Shown here: positions 11,405 through 21,968 of the stretch, in pieces
Layout of the letters: the number at the start of each line of letters is the position of its first letter
Numbering within the stretch: the stretch's first letter is position 1
Source of the DNA: Nannochloris sp. 'desiccata'
Lineage: Eukaryota > Chlorophyta > Trebouxiophyceae > Chlorellales > Chlorellaceae
Reading direction: 5' to 3'
DNA length: 64,000 bases
NCBI GenBank assembly: GCA_019044685.2
Contig: JAGTXX020000009.1
Location: 1,550,001-1,614,000, forward strand
Translations under genes and position numbers: made by a program
Notes under the pieces: generated by a model
Database searches by the model: none
Seen by the model: only the letters and a program-made list of their open reading frames with translations
What the model was told of the DNA's origin: nothing

Positions 11405-12989
11405 ATGGCATCACATAGACCAGATAGCCGAGGAGGGATGGATGTCCCTCTCTACGCTCCACCCAGAGAACCGGGCACAAGAGGCGCCCCGCAATTCGTC
11501 ACCACCACAACCCTTGAAGACGAATTCTCTTCAGTAAAAATTTACGAAAGCAAAGGCTGGCGTCGTATGTTCCCAGACATCCCAGAAAATGATGGCTCCC
11601 GTGGCTTCTGTGGGAAATTTAAATTTGTAATATGGGCTGCCATCGTCATTGCTCTCGTTGCAGGAGCCATTGGCCTTTCCATCGCCATGGTGATTATCAA
11701 CGAAGATAGAACCGATGGAAGCCCAGTAGTACCCCCAGGTACACTAAGTCCTAGCAATAACAACAGCCCCGGTAAAAGTCCGAGTCCGAGTCCCAGTCCA
11801 TCTCCGCATACCGATCAAGACGGGCAGTTGGTTATAATGAAAGATCCCCCCTTTGATGTGCCCTCAGATTGGACTGCCTTGTGGTGGGATGAATTTGACG
11901 GGAATGCTTTAGATATGAAGTACTGGAATTACGACATCGGGTACGGGAAAGACTACGGTCTTTGGGCTTGGGGTAATCAAGAACAACAATATTATACACC
12001 AGAAAATGTCAAAGTAGCAGACGGTTTTCTGACGGTGACTGCACAGAGAGAGGTTACGGAGCTTCCTGATGGGTTTAAGTTCAACTATACATCTGCTAGA
12101 ATTAATACAAAAGGTAAAGCTGGGTTCTTTGGAGGTATGACGACCGCTGATGGTAGGCAGTGGAATACTGTTAGAATAGAGGCATCAATCAGAGCACCTG
12201 AACAGAGTAAGTTTTTGGACCGGCTTTTTTGTGGGTGTTATTTTTCGTTACTTGTCTAGTTTGTTTGGGGTTTTTGGTTGATTTTGTTCATGGTTGGAAT
12301 TTCTTGGGTATGGTACAGCGCATTGATTTCTCTTGACCACTATCTGATGATTTCATGAAATAATTACCTGTTTGGGGGTGGCGGTGGCGATGTGATTTGA
12401 CTTGATTTGATGTATTCCTTGGTATCGTTGTTTCATTTCCCCCTTGGTATCTTGCTTGAAGCCAGCTAACAAACGTATCCTACTCTTCCTTCTTCATCGT
12501 TTTGCAGCTTCTGTTGGTCTTTGGGCTGCGTATTGGTTTCTTCCTTCTGACATGCGCTACGGTGTATGGGCTGGCTCCGGTGAAATGGATTTGTACGAGA
12601 TGAAAAATGAGTTTTTTAAATGCAATTTTGCATTACACTACGGTGGACCATGGCCTAAATCCAACAGACGCTACAATCTGTACTACCCCCGTGTAGGAGG
12701 TGGTAGTTTCAGCAAAGATTTCACCACGGTTGCTCTTGATTGGAGTACCAACAAAATTGAAATGTTGCAAAACGGGGAGGTGCAACTGTCGAAACAAAGT
12801 AGGCCACAAGATCCGGATGGATACTACTCAGATGCGATTGGTGCGACATCTGGAGCACCGTTTAATATTCCGTTTTATATGATTATTAATTTAGCGGTTG
12901 GAGGGAGGTATCCTGGGAATGCAACTGATGAAACAGTGTTGCCAGCTGAACTGACTCTAGATTATATTAGAGTCTTTGGAAAGAATTAA
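11405..12989 (+). CDS. membrane-anchored glycoside hydrolase family 16 (beta-glucanase/transglycosylase)
   Basis: Exons 11405-12206 and 12508-12989 give 427 aa. Residues 1-75 are cytosolic, then one membrane helix (VIWAAIVIALVAGAIGLSI), a Ser/Pro linker (KSPSPSPSPSP) and an extracytoplasmic GH16 domain starting WTALWWDEFDG. The catalytic signature is GEMDLYEMKNE near residue 293, fitting the E-x-D-x-x-E pattern with nucleophile and acid/base Glu. The C-terminus ends LPAELTLDYIRVFGKN, typical of GH16. The type II topology resembles the Kre6/Skn1 layout. It may therefore act in the Golgi or at the cell surface on beta-1,3- or beta-1,6-glucan rather than on starch. Substrate cannot be read from sequence. 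Confidence 0.9.
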
Positions 12990-13219
12990 TGTTCTAGAAA
13001 GTAAGTGGTTCTCATAAATGCTATTGACGTTTGACTTGCTTTTTCCTCGATTATACCGTTGGAAACTTGTCATCTTCAAATTCCCAGCCCAATACCTTTT
13101 TCTACGCCGTGCTCTTTTTACTCTTCTGAATGCACTACCTTTTCTGTCTCCTAGATCTAGAGCATAATTCTTACAACTTCATATAAACAGCAATTATAAG
13201 AAATGAACTACTCTGAAGA

Positions 13220-14606
13220 TTACTCCAAATACATTTTGAAATTTCCAGCAAGCATCAACTTTCCAGGCAGTGGTCCAGGACACGGCGCCAAATAGGTCAG
13301 TGTACCATTTGTCACATCAACGTCTTGAACATAAATAAACCCAGCGACATTGACAGAAAGTAGTAAATCAGCAGAGTCGGCATGCGAAACAGCCACTACG
13401 TTGAATAAAACATCCCTCAAATTAGAAACTAAGGAAACTTTGAGGGGATCTGAAATTGAGGCAGCGCCAATGGGCAGAGCAGAGGACGGTGCCTTTGGCC
13501 CTCCCCCAACTCGATATATATTCAAATCATCTATTTTCGCTGTTTGTGACGCTGGGGAGAGTTCTTTCATAGGTCCATAGAAATAGTCTTCAACACGTGC
13601 TTTGCGTGCGGTGGCACGGAGTTCTTTTGTACGAGTCACCACACCTCCAGATTTTGAAAGTTTCACCACTGACACCCCACTAGCCTTCAATTCAGTTTGC
13701 AACTGATTAAACAACCTTTCTTGACCTACAACGAGCACTACATTTGCTTTAAAGGTCTGAATACTATGAACTAATAGCTCATATCCTAATGCTTCGATCC
13801 ATCCCATTGAATTAATCACCATGCCTGCAGCTCTTGCACCAGAATCTTTATCGGCACGAGCATCCAACACCGCCGCTAATCTTTCCACCAGCCGTCTATA
13901 CAAGGCAGGGTTATCGCTGGGCGTAAGGTGACCATAATAGTAGACTAACGGAGCGTCTGTGGGTAAGCCTTCTTCGATATCTATGGGGGCTTCTACGGGG
14001 GTAGCGGAAATGCATCCTGGGACGGTAATGGCACCTTGTCCGATATCTAAGTCAGCAAATGTAGGCGCCCAGCCAGCACGGACAGCGTAATTCAGTAATA
14101 TTTTACTTAATGTGCTTTTACCAGAGTCTGTGGGACCTACTATTATAGTGCGAGGGCCTTCTCCTTCACTAGCTTTTGCTTTGGTGCGACGGGCGTCCAA
14201 GGTATCATGAACATTCATATATTGAGACATGGGAGTATCTTCAGATTGGTAGACGACTTCCGGAGTCCCTTCAACATCTAGCGCACATCCTTTCCATGAG
14301 AAAATGGCAATCTTCTGACCGGAGATGCGAAATTTTTGGCCTAATTCAAGAGATGTTCCAAAAATTTCAGCTTCTCCGGAACGGAGGGTAAGATGCACAG
14401 CAGCACCCCAATCTACTTCTAAACGCAGCTCATGGCCCTAAATGTGTTTGAAAATAATCAAGATGGTAAGCAGGTGCAACAAAGTAATCAAGGTGGTGTT
14501 GAAAACGAAAGCGGTAACGGCCGCCGCTGACTTTATTTTTTATTTCCTAAGTAAGACTTACAGCTTCTAGTGTGTACTGGGTGCTACCTTCTTGTCCATT
14601 TATCAT
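13220..14606 (-). CDS. CLP1: CLP1 polyribonucleotide 5'-hydroxyl kinase
   Basis: Exons 14562-14606 and 13220-14437 give 420 aa, the normal CLP1 length. Domains in order: N-terminal beta domain (GHELRLEVDWGAAVHLTLRS, AEIFGTSL), central kinase with P-loop GPTDSGKST near residue 115, the DLDIGQGAI motif, and the C-terminal domain with SGGVVTRTKELRATARKARV and EDYFYGP. It is CLP1 rather than Grc3/NOL9 because of the N-domain and the SGGVV-R motif. CLP1 is part of the mRNA 3'-end cleavage factor, and in animals it associates with the tRNA splicing endonuclease. That is of interest beside the permuted tRNA in this window. Transcribed divergently from the ICL/PEPM gene. Confidence 0.95.
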
Positions 14607-14945
14607 TGTGTAGTATATGATGAACTTCTTAACACTGGAGATTGATACGAATAGCAATCTTGCAGCAAAGGTGATTGAAACAAAATCAAGGTGATGTCTA
14701 AAACAACAGCAATATAAAACGCCGTGCTAGGTCTCATACAACTTTTCAATATGTATACGGTTGAAATAATATGCCCATCATCTCTAACAGCTAATAATTA
14801 ATTTGGCTTTGCTCCCAGCTGCATGCAGAAGACGAAAGTTTGATCGCGGAAAAAGCATAAACTGACATGCGAAAGCTTTCGCTCGATATTATAAATTATC
14901 AATTCATATTTGTAACAAACCCTTATATTCATTTAGCGGAGCAAG
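14607..14945. other. divergent promoter region
   Basis: About 340 bp between the CLP1 and ICL/PEPM start codons. Nothing specific is seen. Confidence 0.5.
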
Positions 14946-16125
14946 ATGCAGCGTGCACTTCCCCAGCACCGATCATGTCACCCATTCACAGCTGGGATTT
15001 CTTCTTCGTGCAAGAGAAGCAGAAGCAATGTTTTGCAGGTGCATGCCTCTGGCATGAATAGTGCTCCTCGTGTTACTACAATTCACAAGCTAATTGACAG
15101 GTTTGGCACGCTTACTATTCCAGGTAAGGCTAGCTTACCCCTATGCAAGCTGCCATGTCCCACTTTTCTCGGCAAAGCGCAATTAATTCTGTAACTCTCA
15201 CACCTTTGCGGTATCGCATTTAACTATTGCAGGATGTTACGATTCTCTTTCCGCTAAAATCTTACAGCAAGCTGGCCACCAAGCTGCATATGTTTCAGGT
15301 GCAGCTGTCTCGGCAACCCAACTAGGTGAACCTGACCTTGGCTTACTCACCCCTCCCGAGATGTCTCGCCGCACTAGTCAAATCTGCAACTCTATCCCTG
15401 ACTTCCCCGTTATTGCTGATGCTGATACTGGCGGTGGCACCATACTTAACGTTCAACGTACTATCCACGCCCTTATCGCTGCCGGCGCCTCTGGTTGCGT
15501 TTTGGAAGATCAAAAATGGCCTAAGAGCATTGGTTATCAGCGCAACAAAGAAGTTTCCCATCGTGAAGAGTTTGTGGCAAAAATTTTGGCTGCTCGTGAA
15601 GCTATCGGAGATTCCGACTTCTTTTTAATTGCCCGCACGGACGCTCGTTCCACTTCCGCAAAGCATGGTTTAGAAGATGCCATCGCTCGTGCTAATTTAT
15701 ACATGGATGCTGGTGCAGATGCGCATCTCATTGGTGGTGTGCGTTCCATAGACGAATTAAGCATTATTGGAGAAAAAACATACGGTTTGCGGGTTGCCAA
15801 TATGGTTGAAGGCGGAGTCACCCCTTTGTGCACCACCGCTCAATTGAAGGAGATGGGTTTTAATGCCGTCGTGTTCCCCTTGTCTGCTATTTTCGCTGCT
15901 TCCCGCGCTTTGGTTGAGGTATATGGTGCTTTGGCTGAAGACGGATCCAGTCAGAAGAAGTGGAATAGCATGGTTAGTTGGAGGGCTTTTAATGATATTC
16001 TTGGAATTGAAGACAGGCTGGCAGTCGATGATCACTTTACGCAAGTAAAGGGACCCGCTTCAAATATTGGACAGCAGCTAAGAGTGAAAGTGAAGGGATT
16101 GGTAAAGCCAGTTTCAGTCCAATAG
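14946..16125 (+). CDS. isocitrate lyase / PEP mutase superfamily protein lacking the lyase Cys motif
   Basis: Exons 14946-15123 and 15233-16125 give 356 aa. About 55 N-terminal residues (MQRALPQHRSCHPFTAG, rich in Ser/Arg) look like an organelle targeting peptide. The barrel has PGCYDSLSAKILQQAG, YVSGAAVSATQLGEPD, the metal-binding VIADADTGGG and LEDQ, FFLIARTDAR and VANMVEGG. These place it with carboxyvinyl-phosphonate mutase, petal-death and 2-methylisocitrate lyase relatives. The lyase catalytic loop normally reads K-[KR]-C-G-H. Here it is PKSIGYQRNKEV, so Cys and His are replaced by Ile and Tyr. True ICL or methylisocitrate lyase activity is therefore unlikely. Possible roles are another C-C or P-C reaction, or a non-catalytic one. 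Confidence 0.85.
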
Positions 16126-16440
16126 GAGGATACCACGGAAACAAAGAAAAAATCCTTTAGCGAAAAATAGAATAGCTTGATGACTACGCCAGAGTGTATG
16201 AGAAAATTTGAGAGAAAAAATAATTTATAACTAACAAGCTTTTCTAGCATTGATATAAAACATGCTATAGTTTCTTCTTTCCCTGTTCTTCTTGTTCCTA
16301 GCCTAGCAATTGCAAGTCGAGTGAGCGCTTTGCTTTCTTTTCCTTTCCCTTTTTGAAATCAAAACTTTTGAAAAATAAAAACTAGTTCAAATAACATAAA
16401 ATGGTGCCGAAAGGAATGCATTCGATTAGATGTTGTATTC
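16126..16440. other. convergent 3' flanks
   Basis: About 315 AT-rich bp between two convergent genes. No feature is recognised. Confidence 0.5.
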
Positions 16441-19134
16441 CTACATCCATGAGCGCGGATCTCTAAAATTGACAGCATAATGCCCAACCCCTGGTACGAT
16501 TTTGCGGTTCCAACATCCTAACAATAAATATTTTCTATGGTTGGAGTGAGCAGCAGGCGCCGCCACTGCCAAATCCAAATGATTGGGAACACCGTGTTGG
16601 CAGATCAATGCATCCGCGCCATAAGGAGTTGCGTCTTGTAGACGCTTTTCCAAGGCATCAAAAGCAGCTACATTCTCCCGATTTTCTTCATTCTCCTCCT
16701 GCTCTTGATCATTGAGAAGTAAATTGGGAGGTGCGTTCGTTGGTTGCCTAGGATACAAACGTACATTTTGCTCACCAAAGACAGAATCCCAAATGTCACT
16801 CAAATTCAACCTTGAACGATGCGCTTTAAGGTTGCAATTGACAACTTTTGGAAGCCTATGGAGAGTAGAAGCTCCCGACGCGGAGATATAAATCCGCCCG
16901 GAACCAGCAATACTTTGACGAATCCCGTTCTGACCTAATGGAAGCAACTCACCCCAATAATGTGGGATTGCAATCATCAAAAGTGCGTGCGATTTGCGGG
17001 CCGAGTCGCCTTCTTGTAGAAGCGCGCTTGCGGCTTCGCAGGCGGCAATCGTAGGCTCCATGATGAACATTTCCCAGCCGACATGGCTAGCTTTTGTCCA
17101 CCCTTCGTTGTAATTATGGAGAATCTCGCCATCTAAATTTACCAGTATCCGACCTACCGTCTTCCGTTTTTGTATTCCCTCATTATTAGAGTTTTCGTCG
17201 TAAGCTTTGCCTCTTACTGTATTACGAGTGTTGAGCTTGGGACGCTTTGGGGAAGTAACAATGCCTTTATGCTTGTCTAAAGTCTCTATCAACCTTTCAA
17301 TTGAATGCCCACTACCATCGTCGTCATTTTCAATTAATGGTATGGTTGGCGATTCTAAAGTCTCCGGAATGAGACTTTCTAGATACACCCGACCAAATAA
17401 GCCGGGTAATTTGGGGCCAACAATCCATGCGCGATGTAGGTTCCACGGTTTAGCGCCACTTTCTCGGATCTTATAAAGCATCTCATTCAGGGAAATACTT
17501 TCAACAACATCCAAAGACTTGGGCAAACGAATGAAAGCCGCCGGTTGAAACCCAACAACCTCAACATCGGCTTGAAAATTGCCGGTTACATTAGTCCAGG
17601 CTAATTGACCTTTGTAAATTTTGCCTTGGTTCCCCAAAATTGATGGTGGGGACCATCCGCATGCAAGGTCAACATGTTCAATGGGAGGACCCCAATCTAT
17701 CTGTTGACGAGGTAGGTGAGATGGAGTTTGCACATGTTTATCCAAAAACGAGGAATGGTGCCTATTAACACAAGTTTCAGGGTTGGGTGGAGCTACCCGT
17801 TTTTCTTCGGCCTTTTTTGCGGGGCCAATTTGAGCGGTGTCAAACTTAACCGACTTTTTCGCACGTTTATCATTTATTACACAATCTTCTACATCATGCT
17901 TGTTATGTCTATCACTATCACTATCACTACTACTGCTGTCCTTGATTTCAAGACGTAAGCGCTTTTGAGCAATGGGGTGAACATCATTAACAACGGCGTC
18001 AACAACAGGTAGGAGGGCGGATTTGGAGGACGCATTGTTCAATCTGCTTGAATTGTTAAGTGTATCTGCATCAGAGTATCGAGGCTCTTTATACCCTTGT
18101 GCTTCGCGCTTAAGTTGCAAGGCCGCGTCGATATTTCTGCCAAAGACTATGTCACCATGGGGAAGGACATGGGTTTCTAAACTCTTTTCCTGAATTTTTC
18201 TTCTTTTTTCTGCTTGCTCTCTTGTCTCCATATCCTCGCTCCGCATCTTTACGAGGGCATCGGGCGGAATGGTGCCTTCGAGTACAGAGATTCGCAACTC
18301 GGCATTTTTCCCTAGGTTGAATTGTATGTGGCGGATCTTTTCAGAAAATTCGTGGGTGTCTATGTTTAAAGCAAGGATAGCGTTTACAATCGAATTTGCA
18401 AGCTCCGAACGCATGACCTTTGAAGACTGCGTGGTAGACGCGTCCATTGCCTTGCTAAGGCCTTCAGCGATCATTTGTTTGCTTTTGCTGATTTTCCTTT
18501 CATCGATCGAGGGAGCAACAAAATCCTTCTTGGTTTCAGTTGTAATAACTGCTTTGTTGGTAGCACTTGCCAAGGGTTTTTCTCGCTTAACAGCGGAAGG
18601 ATAAGGACGAGGATCAACCTTCTTGCTACTAACTCCTATAGCTGTGGTAGCCTGTGGTGTTGTCGCGTTTGTTCTTGCAAAATGAACGACGGAAGTTCCT
18701 AGTTGGAGGGTAGGTGATTGAGGATGAGTAAGGAGGGATTTATTTGCTTGTTCCCATATTACAACGGTTTTTGCATGCTTTTTTGCTTCGATGGCAGCCT
18801 TCTCGAGGTCCTTGGAGGGAGCTTGCAAGCGGTTAAGCACTTGCACTCTGCCTTCAAATGAGGTCGACGGGCCATCGCCTGATAGAAGAGGTTCACTTGA
18901 AAGCCACTGGGCGCATTTGACAGCATCTTGTTGGTTTCGAAAGCATAGCACGGCCCAAGTCATATCAGAGAGCTCCAGGTCATCACGGCGAGCCAGAAAA
19001 CTGCGTTGTCGTGAAAACGAAGAATAGAATTTTGCAGCTTTTTCGAGGACTACCTCGAACGAGTCAATGAGACTGCAAGGGACGTCTGTGACCTTGACAA
19101 CATACGCGCCTGGAACAGTGTCACCAGCCGCCAT
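16441..19134 (-). CDS. TFIIS central-domain and SPOC-domain protein (PHF3/DIDO/Bye1-like)
   Basis: A single 897-codon exon. Residues ~1-105 resemble an RRM-like module. Residues ~240-330 match the TFIIS central (TFS2M) domain: SELANSIVNAILALN, EKIRHIQFNLGKNAELRIS and GTIPPDALVKMRSEDM. After a Lys/Ser-rich nuclear linker, a SPOC domain begins near 500 (IYKGQLAWTNVTGNFQADVE, then FIRLPKSLDVVE). Proteins with this pair bind elongating RNA polymerase II; SPOC reads the phosphorylated CTD. No PHD finger and no TFIIS zinc ribbon are present, unlike PHF3/DIDO. The C-terminal 200 residues are unassigned. Nuclear location is inferred. Start is the first ATG (MAAGDTVPGAY). Confidence 0.75.
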   Translation of the reverse strand: MAAGDTVPGAYVVKVTDVPCSLIDSFEVVLEKAAKFYSSFSRQRSFLARRDDLELSDMTWAVLCFRNQQDAVKCAQWLSSEPLLSGDGPSTSFEGRVQVLNRLQAPSKDLEKAAIEAKKHAKTVVIWEQANKSLLTHPQSPTLQLGTSVVHFARTNATTPQATTAIGVSSKKVDPRPYPSAVKREKPLASATNKAVITTETKKDFVAPSIDERKISKSKQMIAEGLSKAMDASTTQSSKVMRSELANSIVNAILALNIDTHEFSEKIRHIQFNLGKNAELRISVLEGTIPPDALVKMRSEDMETREQAEKRRKIQEKSLETHVLPHGDIVFGRNIDAALQLKREAQGYKEPRYSDADTLNNSSRLNNASSKSALLPVVDAVVNDVHPIAQKRLRLEIKDSSSSDSDSDRHNKHDVEDCVINDKRAKKSVKFDTAQIGPAKKAEEKRVAPPNPETCVNRHHSSFLDKHVQTPSHLPRQQIDWGPPIEHVDLACGWSPPSILGNQGKIYKGQLAWTNVTGNFQADVEVVGFQPAAFIRLPKSLDVVESISLNEMLYKIRESGAKPWNLHRAWIVGPKLPGLFGRVYLESLIPETLESPTIPLIENDDDGSGHSIERLIETLDKHKGIVTSPKRPKLNTRNTVRGKAYDENSNNEGIQKRKTVGRILVNLDGEILHNYNEGWTKASHVGWEMFIMEPTIAACEAASALLQEGDSARKSHALLMIAIPHYWGELLPLGQNGIRQSIAGSGRIYISASGASTLHRLPKVVNCNLKAHRSRLNLSDIWDSVFGEQNVRLYPRQPTNAPPNLLLNDQEQEENEENRENVAAFDALEKRLQDATPYGADALICQHGVPNHLDLAVAAPAAHSNHRKYLLLGCWNRKIVPGVGHYAVNFRDPRSWM

Positions 19135-19449
19135 ACGTTAAAACTACGGGCCGGCGACCACCTGAAAACGGAAATTAGACAAAGTGAAGTGATCTAAGAA
19201 TTACGCCTAGATGCGCCATCCTGGCAGCTAATTGCCCTTTTGCATAGTTGCTAAGTTTACATTAATGCTCGAACGTCCTCCCGAGGATTTAACAGCATTG
19301 CTCTTGAAGAAATAAATTCCCATTTCTTTCTTGAGCACCGAAAAATCCAAACGTGAGCTATAAAGTGTGAGTTTCTTTCCTTGCAAATCTAATAATTCCT
19401 TTGGTTCCGACGTTTAATGCACATCGCGGTTTAACAAATCAGTGTCGAG
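19135..19449. other. divergent promoter region
   Basis: About 315 bp between the SPOC and PsbP-domain genes. Nothing specific is seen. Confidence 0.5.
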
Positions 19450-20431
19450 ATGAGTGCAGCAGTAGGCAGCGTTCACTTCCGTGCGATCATCACACCCACT
19501 GTAAAACATAGCGTGCAGCAAAAGTCTTCCACCAAACATCGTCAACACATTATTTGCGATGCCAAATCATCTGCAGCGGCGCCTGATTTTGACCGCAGGG
19601 CCACTCTCTTTAGCTTGGCAGCGGCAGCGGCGACCACCCAGCTCCAACTCCCCGCCCAAGCACAAGGCAAGCACTTGCTATTATTACACTCTATAGGGAC
19701 TTTGAAAACAACTACAAAACTTGCTCTTTTGCACTTTATTCCAAACGCATTATTTTTCCTCTTTATCAAATACTATTTTGCAGACTTCACAATTTTCTAT
19801 GGCACCGCCTCTCCTCCAACCAGTTACGGTGGCTATGGTGGCAATGCTGAAGAAGATGCCAAGTACAAATTCGAGTACCCAACAGGATGGAAAACGCAAG
19901 CACCAAACAAGGTTGAAAAAGGCACCCAAGGTATTGATTGCAGGGTCTTTAATCCCAGAAATAAATCTCAAGCAATTACCGTGGTCACTTTTGGGAGAGC
20001 AGGGGAAGACAACAAAAGTTTCAAAGTAACTGATATTGATACTACAATTGCTGGATTTGCTGGAGCGGATTACGATTTGTAAGTTTTAGGGTGATTTGAA
20101 ACGTCTTCTTCTCTGTTTCTAAGGAATTAATAATAATTTGGCCACGCGGACAAGATAAAAATTCCAACGCCCCCTTCCTCCTCGTTCGTCAATTCTCCCT
20201 TGCAGACAAGATGCTTTAAGTAGCGCAACAGACACCATCCGCGGGACCCGTGAACTTGACGGCGAAACGTACTTTGATATCCAAGTGGACTCTCCAGATG
20301 TCCAGTACCTCTGCAGTGTTACAGTAAAGATGGGTAAAGTTTTTGCGCTGTTTGTGAAATGCCCTACAAAGTCTTTCAAACAAGATGAAGAGGCCTTCCG
20401 CCACGTTGTAGAGACTTTTAGAACCATTTAG
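19450..20431 (+). CDS. PsbP-domain protein, thylakoid lumen
   Basis: Exons 19450-19666, 19784-20078 and 20206-20431 give 245 aa. The N-terminus is bipartite: a stroma-targeting stretch (MSAAVGSVHFRAIITP) then a twin-arginine lumen signal (FDRRATLFSLAAAAATTQL, ending PAQAQ). The mature part has SPPTSYGGYGGNAEED, KYKFEYPTGWKTQAPNKVEK, VTFGRAGEDN and FAGADYDLQDALSSATDT, a PsbP fold ending in FRHVVETFRTI. It belongs to the PsbP-like/PPD group that helps photosystem assembly and is not the core oxygen-evolving PsbP. Intron 1 is GC-AG (CAAG|GCAAGC, donor at 19667), with no usable GT nearby; intron 2 is GT-AG. Confidence 0.9.
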
Positions 20432-20782
20432 GATAGCCCTAACGCTGTTAAATTTGGATCTGAGATTGGTATAGGTAACTTCGATGTGTAGAGTGGATTG
20501 ATTAATCGAGATTTAGTATCTGTCACTGAACTTTTACCGGTAATTGTAAACAACTTTCATTTTCAATGGGAATAGGTCCTGAGAAGATTTTCTTTTGCAA
20601 TTTTAATTCCTAAAACGTGTCTTAAATCTTCACACCCGTAGAACCGCTCTATTAATACTTCTTCAACCATTTCGACAATAATTATTCTTTGCCGAGAAGG
20701 AAATCAAATTTTTCACCCAGTGAACGAATAGTATGGTATTAATACAGTACAGACATACGAAATAGTTTAACTTGTGTTTAAT
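20432..20782. other. convergent 3' flanks
   Basis: About 350 bp, AT-rich. Nothing is recognised. Confidence 0.5.
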
Positions 20783-21579
20783 TTAGTCAAGGTCAGGTTG
20801 TGGTAGAGCTGGTTCTTCCTCTTCCCCTTCTCTACCATCGCTTTGCGGGTGGCCAGCATCGCCACGACCGCCACTTAGAGCCGCTCCACCTCCTTCATCG
20901 TTTTTCTGCCGCTTCCCTCTCTTGTTGTCCTGCAAAACAAATAATGTTGAACAGAAGGTCAACTGATAAATTTATCAAAAGAGTAAGGATAAAGCTGTGT
21001 ATACATCATTCAAGGCATCAGCAACTAAATGCATCGTAAACTTGAAAACCCCATTCTACCTTCTTCTTTTGCCGCTTGGCTCGTCTCTTTGCCGTCTTTT
21101 CTTCATCAGCGTTCTCCAGCTGAGCCAACCGTTCTAGTCTTTCCTTTTCTTTCTCTTGTCTCTCAGCATCTCCATCAATTTGTTTTAATCTCTCCTGTTC
21201 TCGTCGTCTAGAATGTCTATACGTGTGAAATTCTCCAGAGCCCGCACCAGCATTACTTCCCATCACGTGATAGACTCGATCCGGAACATCTTCTACAATA
21301 TGCCGTAATTTCTTATCTAATTCTTCAGCCTGTAAGACATTAAAGTAAGCAATGCTGTAAGATGGATATTTTAGACACATCTTAACAAAAGGGGAAGAGG
21401 CTCTTCTTCCCTCTGTGGGCGACGAGCGGGGCAGTTCTCTAAAAGAAATTTAGTATTGCAGGAAGTAAGTTGAATTTGCGTACCTCTTGCTTGCGGCGTT
21501 CTTGTTCTTCAGGTGTTATTTGCTCTGCTTGATACAGAGCTAGAGTATGGCCTGGATCAGCATAGGGCTGGAGAGCCAT
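20783..21579 (-). CDS. PRKRIP1: PRKRIP1-like spliceosome-associated protein
   Basis: Core exon 21060-21329 encodes AEELDKKLRHIVEDVPDRVY, then VMGSNAGAGSGEFHTYRHSR, the diagnostic motif of PRKRIP1, a factor found in late spliceosomes. A long charged helix follows (EKEKERLERLAQLE, KTAKRRAKRQKKK). The last exon, 20783-20929, is Gly/Glu-rich and ends PQPDLD. Exon 1 (21484-21579) reads MALQPYADPGHTLALYQAEQ and ends RRKQE. Between them a protein-like segment ELPRSSPTEGRRASSPFVK lies at about 21383-21440. The exon 1 to exon 2 junction does not keep frame with any GT-AG pair I can find, so that splice site is unresolved. The next junction works with a 57-nt GTTAAG...TTACAG intron. Confidence 0.8.
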
Positions 21580-21968
21580 CTAATCTAAAGTTCTAAATGT
21601 GATCGAAAGAAAATCAGTTGAAATGTACTGACGTTCTCAGCCTAGTTTCTCGTTTATTTCTAAATATAAAAACGCCATTAATTTTGAGAATGAATTCATC
21701 TTCTTATGCGCCAACTGAGGTGGGCCTCAGCTTTTTGTCCAAAAGGGCGCCTTTTGGGGGGAAGTTGGCAAGAAACCCGCTATAACGGGGCCTTGGCATA
21801 CGTTGGTTGCATCTATCATATTCATATACTCAAAATAGATAAAGGCCAGCCTTCAAACAACACTTTCCTTGTGTCGGGATTGGAAGTGTCATTGAAATTT
21901 TCAAAAAATAACTGTGGTGGCTCACAGGTCAACCTTAAGCCAAACAACCTAAATACCGTACGAAGTTT
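21580..21968. other. divergent promoter region
   Basis: About 390 bp. A longer ORF crossing into 22131 is out of frame with the PAS gene and looks spurious. Confidence 0.5.
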
